The notes: a model not told the origin generated them from the sequence alone. A DNA stretch of 64,000 nt from Paenibacillus sp. EZ-K15 (GCF_002573715.1 NZ_PDHM01000012.1:187368-251367); one strand, 5' to 3'; counted from the first letter of the stretch, positions 18,062-29,531 are shown. Translations and numbers: made by a program.

Positions 18062-19096
18062 ATGTTAACAGATCGTCAACGCATGATTTTGAATGCCATT
18101 GTGGATGACTATATCCGTTCTGCCGAACCGGTTGGTTCGAGAAGCATTTCCAAACGCGGGGATGTCGGATACAGTCCGGCAACCATTCGTAACGAGATGG
18201 CTGATCTGGAGGAACTCGGATTTCTGGAGCAGCCTCATACATCAGCTGGACGAATTCCGTCACATAAAGGATATCGTTATTATGTTGATCATCTCACGTC
18301 GTCGTTTTCCTTGAACCCTGCGGAACTGCATATGATGAAATCCTTTTTTGCAGAAAAGCTGAACGTGATGGAGCAGATGATACAGCATACAGCGGGCATT
18401 CTGTCTCAGATGACTAATTACACTTCCATCCTGCTGGGACCGGAAGTTTTTCATACGTCTTTGCGTCATTTCCAGCTTCTTCCTCTCCATGAGGATCAAG
18501 CGGTAGCCATCATCGTCACCAGCACAGGGCAAGTCGAGAACAAAATTGTTTCGATTCCGCAGGGTGTGTCCGTTTCGGATCTGGAGCAAGTGGTAAATCT
18601 TCTGAACAAGAAGCTGGTCAATGTGCCTCTATATAAACTCAAGACCCGTTTGTATACGGAGATTGGCGAGGAAATGCAGCGGCATATTTCACATTATGAA
18701 GATCTCATGAGTATGCTGGATATCGCCCTTAACAATGAACCTGACCATCGCGGCGTATATCTCAGCGGTACGACCCACATGCTGAATCAGCCGGAGTTCA
18801 AGGATGTTGATAAGGTAAGGGAAATCTTCGAGCTTCTGGAGCAGACACCCGCACTGTTGAAACTCATGGCTCCCGCTCCCGGTGAGCATGGTGTCCAAGT
18901 GAAGATCGGTACGGAGAATACGCATGAGGCGATTTCCAATTGCAGTTTGATCACAGCGACGTATTCAATAGACGGAAAAGCGCTCGGTTCGATTGGTATT
19001 CTCGGTCCTACAAGAATGGAATATGCACGGGTGATCGGCATCTTGAATGTGTTATCCCATGACCTGACGAAGCTGCTGTCACACTGGTACAAATAA
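18062..19096 (+). CDS. hrcA: HrcA, heat-inducible transcription repressor
   Basis: Represses the operon through CIRCE; its activity depends on the GroE chaperonin in Bacillus. The 344 residues begin with a winged helix-turn-helix (MLTDRQRMILNAIVDDYIRS; SPATIRNEMADLEELGFLEQ; HTSAGRIPSHKGYRYYVDHL). The GAF-like ligand and dimerisation domain follows and ends with GPTRMEYARVIGILNVLSHD. AAGGAGGGG precedes the ATG. First gene of a five-gene heat-shock operon. Confidence 0.97.
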   Translation: MLTDRQRMILNAIVDDYIRSAEPVGSRSISKRGDVGYSPATIRNEMADLEELGFLEQPHTSAGRIPSHKGYRYYVDHLTSSFSLNPAELHMMKSFFAEKLNVMEQMIQHTAGILSQMTNYTSILLGPEVFHTSLRHFQLLPLHEDQAVAIIVTSTGQVENKIVSIPQGVSVSDLEQVVNLLNKKLVNVPLYKLKTRLYTEIGEEMQRHISHYEDLMSMLDIALNNEPDHRGVYLSGTTHMLNQPEFKDVDKVREIFELLEQTPALLKLMAPAPGEHGVQVKIGTENTHEAISNCSLITATYSIDGKALGSIGILGPTRMEYARVIGILNVLSHDLTKLLSHWYK

Positions 19097-19109
19097 AGGA
19101 GTGAGACAG

Positions 19110-20651
19110 ATGAGCCAAGGACAACATAGCCAAGTGGACGGAGATGAACGTTATTCTACGCTATTGAACAACAGTAATGCCGTCCGGGCCGTCACGTCCG
19201 CTGTTGAAGGCACGCTTGGTCCCAAGGGGCTCGACGTGATGCTGGTGGGTCCCCGCGGCGAAGTGGTTATTACCAATGATGGGGTGACGATTCTGGATAA
19301 AATGGATGTCACCCACCCGGCAGCGCGCCTTCTCATTCAGGTGGCAAGAGCGCAGCAGGAGAAAATCGGCGACGGAACCACAACGGCTACCGTGCTTGCA
19401 GGCGCACTCGTGCAGGAAGGGGTTTCCCGCATAACCCGCGGGGTACCTGCTTCCAAGGTGGTGGAGGGGCTGCGTCAGGGGATCGAGAAGTCGATGCAGC
19501 TCTTAACAAAGCGGGTTCGGCTGATTGACGGACTGGACGATCCGCTTCTGGAACGGACGGTGTACGTTGCTGGGCGTGAACGGAAGGATATCGTGGAGCT
19601 GATTATGCAAGCCGCGCGGAAAGCCGGAATCACCCGTCTTCAGGATCCTTCCTACTCGCTCGCAGACAGTATAATTGCTCTGGAGAATGCCGAGAATGAA
19701 GTGTTCGAGGGGGTTCTGCTCAGACAGCGGCCGATCTTCGCCCGGGAGTCCAGGTCGTATGACGATGCAAAAGTGTTGGTGCTCTTTGATTCCCTGGAAC
19801 CAGATGAGATCGATGAAGAGGCGCTCACAACCGAAGCGGGATTTGCCCAATATATGGACCTCCGAAAAGTGTTCGCTTCAGATTTGGAGAGATTGTCCGA
19901 ACTGTCCGTAAAACTCATCCTGCTTGAAAAAGGCATCCATCCGGATGCAGAGCAGTTTTGCCTGGATCACGGCATGATGGTTGTGCCGCGCGTGTCACGT
20001 GCGGATTTGCGCCGGGTAAGCGACATGACGGGAGCTACTCCCATACGCCGGAAGGCGTTACATAAAGACTCGAAGGAGCTTGCAGCCCTTCTGGGTGATA
20101 CCCCGCGTGTCGCTTACGATGAAGGTATTGAGAAAATCCGGCTGGCCTGCGGCAGCCAGGACCGGGACCGTATTGTGACGGTCATTGTTGGGGCAAGCAC
20201 TTCGGAAGTCGTAGGCGAGGCGGCCAGAATTGCGGGAGATGCGGCCTCGGCGCTGCAGGCGGCCGTTTCCGGCGGGGTACTTCCAGGCGGCGGGACAAGC
20301 GAACTCGCGGTGTCCTACGAATTGGAACGGATCCGGGAGGCTCAGAAAGGCATGGAAGCCTTCGGTATGGAAGCCGTTTCGGCCGCGCTGCGCAAGCCGA
20401 TGTCGCAGATACTTCTCAATGCCGGTTACAATCCGCTCGAGAAAATGGAAGAAGTGCGTGCTGCGCAAATCCGTGCAGACTCTGATTGCATGGGCATTGA
20501 TTGCGACAGCGGCCGGGTTGTTGATTACGAGGAGCTGGGCGTGCTGGATCCGGCTCCGGTCAAACTTCATGGCCTGCGGGCAGCCGGCGAAGTTGCTGCA
20601 GCCGTGCTGCGGATTCATCACGTCATCAAGATGAAAGAAATAGGCGAATAA
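19110..20651 (+). CDS. Group III (archaeal-like) chaperonin in the dnaK operon
   Basis: A 60-kDa chaperonin of the thermosome/CCT-like type, not GroEL. From ATG 19110 it has 513 residues. Nucleotide-binding motifs are GTLGPKG (35-40), NDGVTIL (56-62), GDGTTTA (87-93) and, near 386-396, [11 protein letters not shown]. The apical region ([20 protein letters not shown]) aligns with group II proteins, which have a built-in lid. Group III chaperonins of this kind are known in some Bacillota, where they lie in the dnaK operon, as here between hrcA and grpE. The C-terminus lacks a GGM repeat. AAAGGAGTG gives a 7 bp spacing to ATG 19110; the GTG at 19101 is rejected. Clients are unknown. Confidence 0.88.
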   Translation: MSQGQHSQVDGDERYSTLLNNSNAVRAVTSAVEGTLGPKGLDVMLVGPRGEVVITNDGVTILDKMDVTHPAARLLIQVARAQQEKIGDGTTTATVLAGALVQEGVSRITRGVPASKVVEGLRQGIEKSMQLLTKRVRLIDGLDDPLLERTVYVAGRERKDIVELIMQAARKAGITRLQDPSYSLADSIIALENAENEVFEGVLLRQRPIFARESRSYDDAKVLVLFDSLEPDEIDEEALTTEAGFAQYMDLRKVFASDLERLSELSVKLILLEKGIHPDAEQFCLDHGMMVVPRVSRADLRRVSDMTGATPIRRKALHKDSKELAALLGDTPRVAYDEGIEKIRLACGSQDRDRIVTVIVGASTSEVVGEAARIAGDAASALQAAVSGGVLPGGGTSELAVSYELERIREAQKGMEAFGMEAVSAALRKPMSQILLNAGYNPLEKMEEVRAAQIRADSDCMGIDCDSGRVVDYEELGVLDPAPVKLHGLRAAGEVAAAVLRIHHVIKMKEIGE

Positions 20652-20714
20652 CCCTTACGGGATAAAAAGAATCACAGACAGTCTGTTTTAGAATATGAAG
20701 GAGGTGAAGGCGTC

Positions 20715-21326
20715 TTGAATAATGAGCATAAGGATGCCGTTCAAGATACAGTTACAGAAGAAACGATGGAAGAAACTTTGGAGAACACGCCAAACTCGGG
20801 TGAGAGTGGGTCTGCGGAGGAAGCCGTAAATCCCGAACAGGAGATTCCTGTAACGGATTCGGCGGATGAAGCAGGTTCAGCTGAGCTTGAGAAACTTCAG
20901 GCCGAGGTGCTGGAGCACCAGCAGCGTACCCTGCGAGTACAAGCGGATTTCGATAACTTCCGTCGTCGTACACAGAAGGAGAAAGAAGATCTGGGCAAAT
21001 ACGCTTCTTCCAAACTGATTACAGAGCTTCTGCCTGTCATCGATAACTTTGAGCGTGCGCTTCAGGCATCCGAGGAAAACCCGGAGTTTGAATCCTTCTC
21101 CAAGGGAGTTAACATGATCTTCCGCCAGTTGGAATCTGTTCTCGCTACCGAAGGTTTAACGGCGATGAAGAGCGTAGGCGAGCCGTTTAATCCGGAGTAT
21201 CACCAAGCGATCATGCAGGTGGAGAGCGATGAATACGAGGAAGGCATCGTGGTTGAGGAAGTGCAGAAGGGGTATATGCTAAAAGACAAAGTATTGAGAC
21301 CTGCGATGGTTAAAGTGAGCATGTAA
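20715..21326 (+). CDS. grpE: GrpE, nucleotide exchange factor
   Basis: Releases ADP from DnaK. The 203 residues have an acidic disordered N-terminus (about 60 residues), a long coiled coil (ELEKLQAEVLEHQQRTLRVQ) and the beta-domain ending LKDKVLRPAMVKVSM. TTG at 20715 is the start: AAGGAGGTG (20698-20706) lies 8 bp upstream, and the nearby ATG (20722) is out of frame. Confidence 0.97.
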   Translation: MNNEHKDAVQDTVTEETMEETLENTPNSGESGSAEEAVNPEQEIPVTDSADEAGSAELEKLQAEVLEHQQRTLRVQADFDNFRRRTQKEKEDLGKYASSKLITELLPVIDNFERALQASEENPEFESFSKGVNMIFRQLESVLATEGLTAMKSVGEPFNPEYHQAIMQVESDEYEEGIVVEEVQKGYMLKDKVLRPAMVKVSM

Positions 21327-21396
21327 GCGACTTTCGATAGTCGTTTATCATATAAAAATTGATGAAGATCATGCGAGGATTCGTGTGAATGAATAA

Positions 21397-23250
<1,854 letters not shown>

Positions 23251-23267
23251 TCTGAATAGATTGTATG

Positions 23268-23306
23268 GGAAGGTCAAAGCTGCGCATCTTCGCACTTTGG
23301 CTTTCC
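23268..23306 (+). other. Intercistronic hairpin between dnaK and dnaJ
   Basis: GGAAGGTCAAAG (23268-23279) pairs with CTTTGGCTTTCC (23295-23306) with G-U pairs; an inner TGCG/CGCA extends it. No T tract follows, so it is more likely a partial attenuator or an mRNA-end stabiliser that keeps dnaJ below dnaK. Confidence 0.55.
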
Positions 23307-23343
23307 TTATGTAAAAGAGTAATAAAGAGATTGGGGTGAAACC

Positions 23344-24462
23344 GTGGCTGATAAGCGTGATTATTATGAGGTGCTCGGTGTCGGCAAGGATGCATCGGAC
23401 GATGAGATCAAGAAGGCGTACCGTAAAATGGCTCGCCAATATCATCCGGACGTGAACAAAGCGGCTGACGCGGAAGCCAAATTCAAGGAAGTGAAAGAGG
23501 CTTACGACGTATTGAGCGATGGTCAGAAACGTTCGACTTATGACCAGTACGGACATATCGATCCGAACCAAGGCATGGGCGGAGGCGGTTTCTCCGGTGA
23601 TTTCGGCGGTTTTGGAGATATATTTGATATGTTCTTTGGCGGTAATGGACGCCGTGATCCGAATGCGCCTCAGCGGGGGAACGATCTGCAATACACGATG
23701 ACAGTTGAATTTAAGGAAGCGGTATTCGGTAAAGAAACGGATATTACCATTCCGAGAACGGAGACATGTGATACCTGTCACGGTTCCGGGGCGAAACCGG
23801 GCACGCAGCCGCATACATGTTCGGTATGTAACGGCAGTGGGCAGCAAGAAGTCGTGCAGAATACGCCGTTTGGACGGATGGTAAACCGTCGCGCTTGTTC
23901 GAACTGTAACGGAACAGGGAAGATTATCAAAGACCGCTGCTCAACCTGTAACGGCAACGGTAAAGTGAAGAAGCAGCGCAAGATTCATGTTCGCGTGCCT
24001 GCGGGTGTGGACGACGGAGCTCAACTTCGTATGACAGGTGAAGGCGAAGGCGGCTTCCGCGGCGGCCCGGCCGGTGACTTGTATATCGTAATCCGCGTGA
24101 AGCCGCATGACTTCTTCGAACGGGAAGGGGACGACATTTATTGCGAAGTGCCGCTTACCTTTGCTCAGGCTGCGCTTGGCGACGAGATTGAAATCCCGAC
24201 GTTGACGGAGAGAGTGAAGCTGAAGATCCCGGCCGGCACGCAGACGGGTACCTTCTTCCGCCTGAAAGGCAAAGGAGTGCCTCGACTCCGCGGCATGGGA
24301 CAGGGTGACCAGCACGTCAAGGTTGTGGTCGTTACGCCAAGCAAGCTGAGTGATGAACAGAAAGAGCTGCTCAGACAGTTTGCTTCACTTGATGGCGAAC
24401 AAACCCATGAACAGGAACAGTCTTTCTTTGACCGTGTAAAAAAAGCATTCCGCGGTGACTAA
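23344..24462 (+). CDS. dnaJ: DnaJ, Hsp40 co-chaperone
   Basis: Delivers clients to DnaK and stimulates its ATPase. The 372 residues have a J domain with HPD at residues 34-36, a Gly/Phe-rich segment (about 75-105), and four zinc-finger repeats ([32 protein letters not shown]). The C-terminal substrate domain follows. The GTG start at 23344 follows TTGGGGTGAAA and agrees with the family N-terminus ([12 protein letters not shown]). Last gene of the hrcA operon. Confidence 0.97.
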   Translation: MADKRDYYEVLGVGKDASDDEIKKAYRKMARQYHPDVNKAADAEAKFKEVKEAYDVLSDGQKRSTYDQYGHIDPNQGMGGGGFSGDFGGFGDIFDMFFGGNGRRDPNAPQRGNDLQYTMTVEFKEAVFGKETDITIPRTETCDTCHGSGAKPGTQPHTCSVCNGSGQQEVVQNTPFGRMVNRRACSNCNGTGKIIKDRCSTCNGNGKVKKQRKIHVRVPAGVDDGAQLRMTGEGEGGFRGGPAGDLYIVIRVKPHDFFEREGDDIYCEVPLTFAQAALGDEIEIPTLTERVKLKIPAGTQTGTFFRLKGKGVPRLRGMGQGDQHVKVVVVTPSKLSDEQKELLRQFASLDGEQTHEQEQSFFDRVKKAFRGD

Positions 24463-24502
24463 TACAAACTTATGGGGCTAAACTCCCCTCATAGCATAAA
24501 GA

Positions 24503-24548
24503 ACAGCAGTAGGCTAAAGGTGATCAACCTTTGGCCTGCTGTTTTTTT
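24503..24548 (+). terminator. Terminator of the hrcA-dnaJ operon
   Basis: ACAGCAG plus GCTAAAGG on the left arm pair with CCTTTGGCCTGCTGT on the right arm across a short loop and a 3-nt bulge, followed by TTTTTT. Confidence 0.85.
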
Positions 24549-24686
24549 GTTTCTGGGAGCTGCTGGAGTGTCTGCCAGCTTAAACAGGCCCGTTTCTCAA
24601 GAATAAAACACTTAATGATGAAGCAACCTAGGGAAGCTCCATCTTTGGAAGATGCAATCTTGAATAGGAAATGCAGGTGAAATGAA

Positions 24687-25058
24687 GTGGCAGAGAAAAA
24701 TATTTTGGCGTATTTCAAAAGTCCGGAAGAAGCCCAGCATGCAGCTCGTAAATTGCAGTCGCTGCGCGTTGCCGATATGTCCATCGATCGGTTTAGCGCG
24801 GATCCCGGCGGGGAGCTTAACAATCCGATGAATCCGTTGACAGGCAATATTACAAGCTTAACAACGCTGACCTTAAATGCGGATATTTCGGGGCCGGGGG
24901 CCGGAATCCTGGGGGCGGCGGACCCATCAGCCAGCGGGATGAGTAGCGGCGGGCAGGACGGAACCGAGGGCCGGGATATTTTGCTGACGGTGGTATTGGA
25001 CGAAGGCGTATTCCCGCAAGCCATGCGGTTAATCGAAGAATCCGGCGGCATGATTTGA
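24687..25058 (+). CDS. Hypothetical protein, possible YflT-like stress domain
   Basis: A 123-residue soluble protein, not confidently recognised. The N-terminus (EKNILAYFKSPEEAQHAARK, then LQSLRVADMSIDRFSAD) has the pattern of YflT/general-stress-protein 17M-like or DUF1269-like domains, in which one residue stretch senses spacing between repeated strands. The middle (about residues 55-95) is Gly/Ser/Ala-rich, and the end (TVVLDEGVFPQAMRLIEESG) looks like a second strand-helix unit. GTG 24687 is about 6 bp after AGGTGA. It stands alone between the dnaJ terminator and a YfhD-like gene; a stress role is only inferred. Confidence 0.65.
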   Translation: MAEKNILAYFKSPEEAQHAARKLQSLRVADMSIDRFSADPGGELNNPMNPLTGNITSLTTLTLNADISGPGAGILGAADPSASGMSSGGQDGTEGRDILLTVVLDEGVFPQAMRLIEESGGMI

Positions 25059-25107
25059 GGTTATAGGCACAGCTCTGATCGTTTATACGGAAAGGAGAAT
25101 AGCACCC

Positions 25108-25308
25108 ATGATGAGACGCGTAAAAAAAGGGAAAATCTCGAGCAAAACCGAAAAGATGATTGCGCTTCAATCCGCTAAGGCGGAGGATGTCGAGTTTTCG
25201 GCTATGGAAGCCGACCACGATGATGTGGAGGCGCTGCGCAGAAGCGAGGCAGCGGATGAACGCCAATTGAAGAAAATTCTCGATGAAACCAGTAAAAATG
25301 TAGATTAA
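25108..25308 (+). CDS. YfhD-like small protein
   Basis: A 66-residue, highly charged, cysteine-free protein. The segment DVEFSAMEADHDDVEALRRS, followed by EAADERQ, matches the conserved YfhD pattern (EFS..AD.DDLEA..R...AD.R) of spore-formers, whose function is unknown and whose expression in B. subtilis is linked to the forespore. AAAGGAG precedes the ATG, and a strong terminator follows, so this is a genuine small gene. Confidence 0.7.
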   Translation: MMRRVKKGKISSKTEKMIALQSAKAEDVEFSAMEADHDDVEALRRSEAADERQLKKILDETSKNVD

Positions 25309-25334
25309 TCATTATGTTTATCAAGTGATGAAAG

Positions 25335-25382
25335 AGTCCTCTTACCTTTCTTGTTACGGAGGTGGTAAGCAGGACTTTTTTT
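25335..25382 (+). terminator. Rho-independent terminator after the YfhD-like gene
   Basis: AGTCCTCTTACC (25335-25346) pairs with GGTAAGCAGGACT (25364-25376), one bulge, then seven T's. Confidence 0.85.
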
Positions 25383-25383
25383 G

Positions 25384-25490
25384 AAGACATAAGAAAGTAT
25401 AAACTTCGGAGGCTTATCGTTCTTATTTCGCAAGAAAAATTTCTGCCGTATGTGGTCAGTCTTCTGGAGAGAGTACGTTGATAACGTTTT
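25384..25490 (+). repeat. Structured intergenic repeat family 2, copy 2
   Basis: Shares with copies 1 and 3 the order GACATAAG/CTTATTTC (25386-25393 with 25422-25429), an inner TAAAC...GGCTTA hairpin, GCAAGAAAAA, a CTGCC/GGTCAG stem and ACGTT/AACGT (25475-25479 with 25483-25487). The last stem is T-A here where copy 3 has C-G, a compensatory change. It begins directly after the YfhD-like terminator. Confidence 0.75.
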
Positions 25491-25542
25491 TCGTATTCGA
25501 ACGACTTGCAAGAAAAGTCATCATGGTATTTTAGTACAAACT

Positions 25543-25572
25543 TTGTATCCGGGGTCCTCTATATAGTACAAT
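25543..25572 (+). promoter_or_regulatory. Possible sigma-A promoter of prmA
   Basis: TACAAT (25567-25572) is a good -10; TTGTAT (25543-25548) is a modest -35 at 18 bp. Confidence 0.45.
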
Positions 25573-25607
25573 AATATTTATGTATGAATGAGGAGGAACA
25601 GTAGCAC

Positions 25608-26585
25608 ATGTTATGGCATGAATTAACGATACATACCACGGAGGAAGCCGTGGAGATGATTACGAATTTCCTGCATGAAGCGGGAGCCGGAGGCGTTTCG
25701 ATTGAAGAATCCGGTACGACGAACAAGAAGCGGGACACATCCCTTGGACAGTGGTTTGATGAGATCGTTCCGTTTAACGATATTCCTGAAGGTCAAGCCG
25801 TTATCAAAGGTTATTTTGATGAGACGGTTACCTTAGAAGCGATCCGTGATGAGATTGCGCCACGCGTGAATGAACTGAAGGAATTTGGGATTGATACAGG
25901 CGAAGTCAGGTATGAGATGAAGACGGTTGATGAGAATGAATGGGCAACGGCCTGGAAGCAGTATTTCAAACCGATCCGCGTGTCCGAGCGGTTAACGATC
26001 AAGCCGACTTGGGAAGAGTACACGCCGGAATCCGATCAAGAATCGATTATTGAGCTGGACCCGGGCATGGCATTCGGCACAGGAACGCATCCGACAACTT
26101 CGTTATGCTTGCGCACGCTGGAGATGGTGATCAAAGGCGGAGAGGAAGTCATAGATGTCGGGACAGGCTCAGGTATTCTTTCCATCGGCGCAGCGCATCT
26201 GGGAGCTTCACGGATACTGGCTCTTGATCTGGATCCGGTTGCCGTATCCAGTGCAATAGAGAATACCCGTCTTAACGGCTTGGAAGATCGGATTACGGTG
26301 AAGGAAAGCGATCTGCTCTCGGTACTCACCCATTCGTCCGATCAATCGGATCTGGGCGTGATGCTGCCGGTACAAGTTGTAGTGGCTAACATTTTGGCTG
26401 AGGTCATCCTGTTGTTTGTCGACGATGTATACCAGGCTCTCAAGCCGGGAGGCGCTTATATCGCCTCGGGCATTTACAAGAACAAAGAAGAGATCGTGGA
26501 GAAGGCGCTGATTGCCTCCGGTTTCGAAATTGCCGACATCTGCCGCGAGGATGATTGGGTTGCCTTCGTGGCGAGGAAGAACTGA
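25608..26585 (+). CDS. prmA: Ribosomal protein L11 methyltransferase
   Basis: Trimethylates L11 using S-adenosylmethionine. The 325 residues have the N-terminal L11-recognition domain and a Rossmann methyltransferase domain (DVGTGSGILSIGAAHLGA near residue 182, LDLDPVAV near 207, VVANILAEVI near 257). GGAGGAACAG precedes the ATG. It starts the prmA - protease - rsmE - mtaB run, the same order as yqeT-yqeU-yqeV of B. subtilis with a protease gene inserted. Confidence 0.95.
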   Translation: MLWHELTIHTTEEAVEMITNFLHEAGAGGVSIEESGTTNKKRDTSLGQWFDEIVPFNDIPEGQAVIKGYFDETVTLEAIRDEIAPRVNELKEFGIDTGEVRYEMKTVDENEWATAWKQYFKPIRVSERLTIKPTWEEYTPESDQESIIELDPGMAFGTGTHPTTSLCLRTLEMVIKGGEEVIDVGTGSGILSIGAAHLGASRILALDLDPVAVSSAIENTRLNGLEDRITVKESDLLSVLTHSSDQSDLGVMLPVQVVVANILAEVILLFVDDVYQALKPGGAYIASGIYKNKEEIVEKALIASGFEIADICREDDWVAFVARKN

Positions 26586-26587
26586 TT

Positions 26588-27271
26588 ATGGATTTTTTGG
26601 ATCGACTGTTATTCTATCCGCTGGAACAACTTCCATTTTATTTGATTGCTTTAATCATTGCCTTTACCGTGCATGAGTTCTCGCATGCTTATTTTGCGAA
26701 TAAATTCGGAGACCCAACGGCCAAGCTTCTGGGAAGGGTCACGCTGAATCCGGCGGTGCATTTTGATTTTCTGGGGATTATTCTCTTGCTGATAGCGGGT
26801 TTCGGCTGGGCACGGCCGGTACCGATCAATCGCGAGAACTTTAGCAACCCCCGCCGAATGAGCATCATTGTGGCGGCGGTTGGTCCGCTGAGTAATCTTA
26901 TGTTAGGTATACTTGGAACGCTGATTTATGCGGGACTCTATCAGTTCGGTGTGATCGAGCCGATCGGCGTTACCAAAACAGATCAAGCGATACATTTGTT
27001 TTTCAATACCTTTATACTGCTCAATTTCTTTCTGTTCCTCTTTAATCTAATTCCGTTGCCACCGCTTGACGGCTACCGGATTCTTGAGAATGTGCTTCCT
27101 CCGCGCGTCAGTGCGAGGATTCAGAAGTTCGAGCAGTGGTCGATACTTATTTTCCTGTTGATCATATTGCTGCCAACCTTTCAGAGATATACGATTAAGC
27201 CATTATATGATGCAGCGCATGCATTATCCATCGACTTTTTGAATCTGTTCATTAAGATGTTCGGGGGATAA
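26588..27271 (+). CDS. Site-2 protease family membrane metalloprotease
   Basis: Intramembrane zinc metalloprotease family (M50, YwhC-like). The 227 residues hold the zinc motif HEFSHAYFANKFGD near residue 22 and the second metal ligand region NLIPLPPLDGYRI near 155, with about five hydrophobic segments. ATG 26588 (GAGGAAG upstream) starts 2 bp after the prmA stop; an in-frame ATG inside prmA is rejected. There is no PDZ domain, so it differs from RseP/RasP. The substrate is unknown. Gene position between prmA and rsmE suggests transcription with them. Confidence 0.85.
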   Translation: MDFLDRLLFYPLEQLPFYLIALIIAFTVHEFSHAYFANKFGDPTAKLLGRVTLNPAVHFDFLGIILLLIAGFGWARPVPINRENFSNPRRMSIIVAAVGPLSNLMLGILGTLIYAGLYQFGVIEPIGVTKTDQAIHLFFNTFILLNFFLFLFNLIPLPPLDGYRILENVLPPRVSARIQKFEQWSILIFLLIILLPTFQRYTIKPLYDAAHALSIDFLNLFIKMFGG

Positions 27272-27351
27272 TGGCGCGGATTTCTCTGGTCAGTTTGCAC
27301 GAAAAGTTGTATGATGGGGATTGGCGATTTTGGAGTTAGGTGAGGATAAAG

Positions 27352-28122
27352 ATGCAGCGATATTTTGTCACTCCCGCACAATTCGAGGGAGACCGTGTTG
27401 AGATTACGGGCGATGACGCCCGTCATATTACCAAGGTCATGCGAGGCAGACTTGGTGATAAATTGATTGTAAGCGATGGGGAATCCCGCGAAGCCATGGT
27501 GGAGATTGAGAGCATCGAAGCGGCCAGTGTCATTGCCGTTGTGATTGAACCCATGGAGATGACGCAGGAACCGCGTCTGCAAGTGAGCATCGCTCAGAGC
27601 TTGCCGAAAGGCGATAAGATGGAGACCGTCATCCAAAAGTGCACCGAGATTGGCGCGGTGTCCTTTGTGCCCTTCCTATCGGACAGAACGATTGTTCAGT
27701 ACGATGCCAAGAAGGAAGGAAAACGGCTGGAACGCTGGCGCAAGATTGCGAAGGAGGCGGCTGAACAGGCGCATCGTAACCGGATACCGTCTGTTGAACA
27801 GCCTCTGTCGTGGAAAAATCTGCTTGCAGCATTTTCAGGCTACGATGCCGTATATTTTTGTTATGAAAAAGAGCATGGCTCCCAGCTAAGGGACGTACTG
27901 AAGCCTTTTGTAGAGCAGGCGCTGCCGAATTCGGCCGAGAAGGCCAGCTTGCTGCTGGTCGTTGGACCCGAGGGCGGTTTTACGGAAGAGGAATGCCGAG
28001 CGGCCGAAGATGCAGGAGCCGTATCCGTTGGGCTTGGAAAGCGGATCCTTCGCTGCGAGACTGCCGGCATGACGGCGCTTGCCTGCGCACTATATGAATC
28101 TGGAGAAATGGGGGGCGTTTGA
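27352..28122 (+). CDS. rsmE: 16S rRNA m3U1498 methyltransferase
   Basis: Methylates uridine 1498 of 16S rRNA. The protein from ATG 27352 has 256 residues and belongs to the SPOUT/trefoil-knot family: N-terminal PUA-like part (MQRYFVTPAQFEGDRVEITG), then SLPKGDKMETVIQKCTEIGA, and the knot GPEGGFTEEE with LGKRILRCETAG near the end. TAGGTGAGG lies about 7 bp before ATG 27352; the GTG at 27340 is too close to it. Confidence 0.94.
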   Translation: MQRYFVTPAQFEGDRVEITGDDARHITKVMRGRLGDKLIVSDGESREAMVEIESIEAASVIAVVIEPMEMTQEPRLQVSIAQSLPKGDKMETVIQKCTEIGAVSFVPFLSDRTIVQYDAKKEGKRLERWRKIAKEAAEQAHRNRIPSVEQPLSWKNLLAAFSGYDAVYFCYEKEHGSQLRDVLKPFVEQALPNSAEKASLLLVVGPEGGFTEEECRAAEDAGAVSVGLGKRILRCETAGMTALACALYESGEMGGV

Positions 28123-28124
28123 AC

Positions 28125-29468
28125 ATGCCATCCGTAGCGTTTTATACGTTGGGTTGCAAAGTCAATTTTTACGATACCGAGGCCATCTGGCAATACTTCA
28201 AAAATGAAGGCTACGACCAGGTGGACTTCGAACAAACCGCAGATGTTTATTTGATTAACACCTGTCACGTTACCAATACAGGGGACAAGAAGAGCCGTCA
28301 GATGATCAGACGCGCGGTTCGTCGCAATCCCGAGGCCATTGTGGCTGTAACGGGCTGTTACGCGCAAACCTCGCCTGCAGAAATTCTGGATATTCCGGGC
28401 GTGGATCTTGTGATCGGGAACCAGGATCGCGATAAAATCATGGATTTCATCCATGATATTGAAAAGACGCGTCAGCCGATTAATGCAGTTCGCAATATCA
28501 TGAAGACCCGGGTATTTGAGGAAATGGATGTTCCGGATTTTGCGGAACGCACTCGCGCATTTCTAAAAATTCAGGACGGATGCAACAACTTCTGTACGTT
28601 CTGCATTATCCCATGGTCCCGCGGTTTGTCACGCAGCCGTGATCCGAAGAGCATCATCAAGCAGGCGCATCAGCTGGTTGGAGCGGGTTATAAGGAAATC
28701 GTGCTGACCGGTATTCACACAGGCGGATACGGAGATGATCTTGAAGATTACAGATTGTCCGATTTGCTGTGGGATCTTGACCGGGTAGACGGTTTGGAAC
28801 GGATCCGCATCAGCTCCATCGAAGCAAGCCAGATCGATGAGAAGATGCTGGATGTGTTGAATCGCTCCAGTAAAATGTGCCGCCATCTTCATATACCGCT
28901 GCAAGCGGGGGATGATACGGTACTGAAACGGATGCGCCGTAAATATACAACCGAAGAGTTCTATAACAAGATGGGCTTGATTCGTCAAGCCATGCCCGAT
29001 GTGGGCATTACGACGGACGTTATCGTTGGCTTCCCTGGCGAAACCGATGAGATGTTCCGTAACGGCTATGACCTGATGAAGGCAATTCAGTTCTCCGAGA
29101 TGCATGTATTCCCGTATTCGAAGCGTACCGGCACGCCGGCAGCACGGATGGAGGATCAGGTGGACGAGGAAGTGAAGAATGCACGTGTGCATGATTTGAT
29201 TGACTTGTCGGAGCAGCTGCAGCTTGCTTATGCTGAACGTTTTGTAGGTCAGATTCTGGAAGTGATACCGGAGCGTGAGTACAAGGGTGCTCCTAATGGC
29301 GGAAAGATGCAGGGTTATAGCGATAATTATCTGCAGCTTGTATTCAACGGATCGCCTGATCTCGAAGGCAAACTGTGCCGCGTGAAAGTAACCAAAGCCG
29401 GTGTAAATGAATGCGAGGGCGAACTCCTCAGCGTCATAGATCATGGACTAAAGGCAGCTGCCCAGTAA
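28125..29468 (+). CDS. mtaB: MtaB, tRNA methylthiotransferase (t6A37 to ms2t6A37)
   Basis: Radical SAM enzyme adding a methylthio group to t6A at tRNA position 37. The 447 residues show the N-terminal UPF0004 cluster cysteines (TLGCKVN, NTCHVTN, TGCYAQ) and the radical SAM motif CNNFCTFCIIPW (CxxxCxxC). A C-terminal TRAM-like domain follows. GGGGGC (28111-28116) favours ATG 28125 over TTG 28119. The start lies 2 bp after the rsmE stop. B. subtilis YqeV is the equivalent. Confidence 0.94.
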   Translation: MPSVAFYTLGCKVNFYDTEAIWQYFKNEGYDQVDFEQTADVYLINTCHVTNTGDKKSRQMIRRAVRRNPEAIVAVTGCYAQTSPAEILDIPGVDLVIGNQDRDKIMDFIHDIEKTRQPINAVRNIMKTRVFEEMDVPDFAERTRAFLKIQDGCNNFCTFCIIPWSRGLSRSRDPKSIIKQAHQLVGAGYKEIVLTGIHTGGYGDDLEDYRLSDLLWDLDRVDGLERIRISSIEASQIDEKMLDVLNRSSKMCRHLHIPLQAGDDTVLKRMRRKYTTEEFYNKMGLIRQAMPDVGITTDVIVGFPGETDEMFRNGYDLMKAIQFSEMHVFPYSKRTGTPAARMEDQVDEEVKNARVHDLIDLSEQLQLAYAERFVGQILEVIPEREYKGAPNGGKMQGYSDNYLQLVFNGSPDLEGKLCRVKVTKAGVNECEGELLSVIDHGLKAAAQ

Positions 29469-29489
29469 TTCCAATAGCGGCCATACCAG

Positions 29490-29531
29490 ACAAGGATTTC
29501 ATTTCCTGGCTACCGGAAGTGGAATCCTTGT
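29490..29531 (+). terminator. Hairpin after mtaB
   Basis: ACAAGGATTTCATTTCC (29490-29506) pairs with GGAAGTGGAATCCTTGT (29515-29531) with wobbles. There is no T tract, so it may be a weak terminator or an mRNA stabiliser. Confidence 0.5.
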
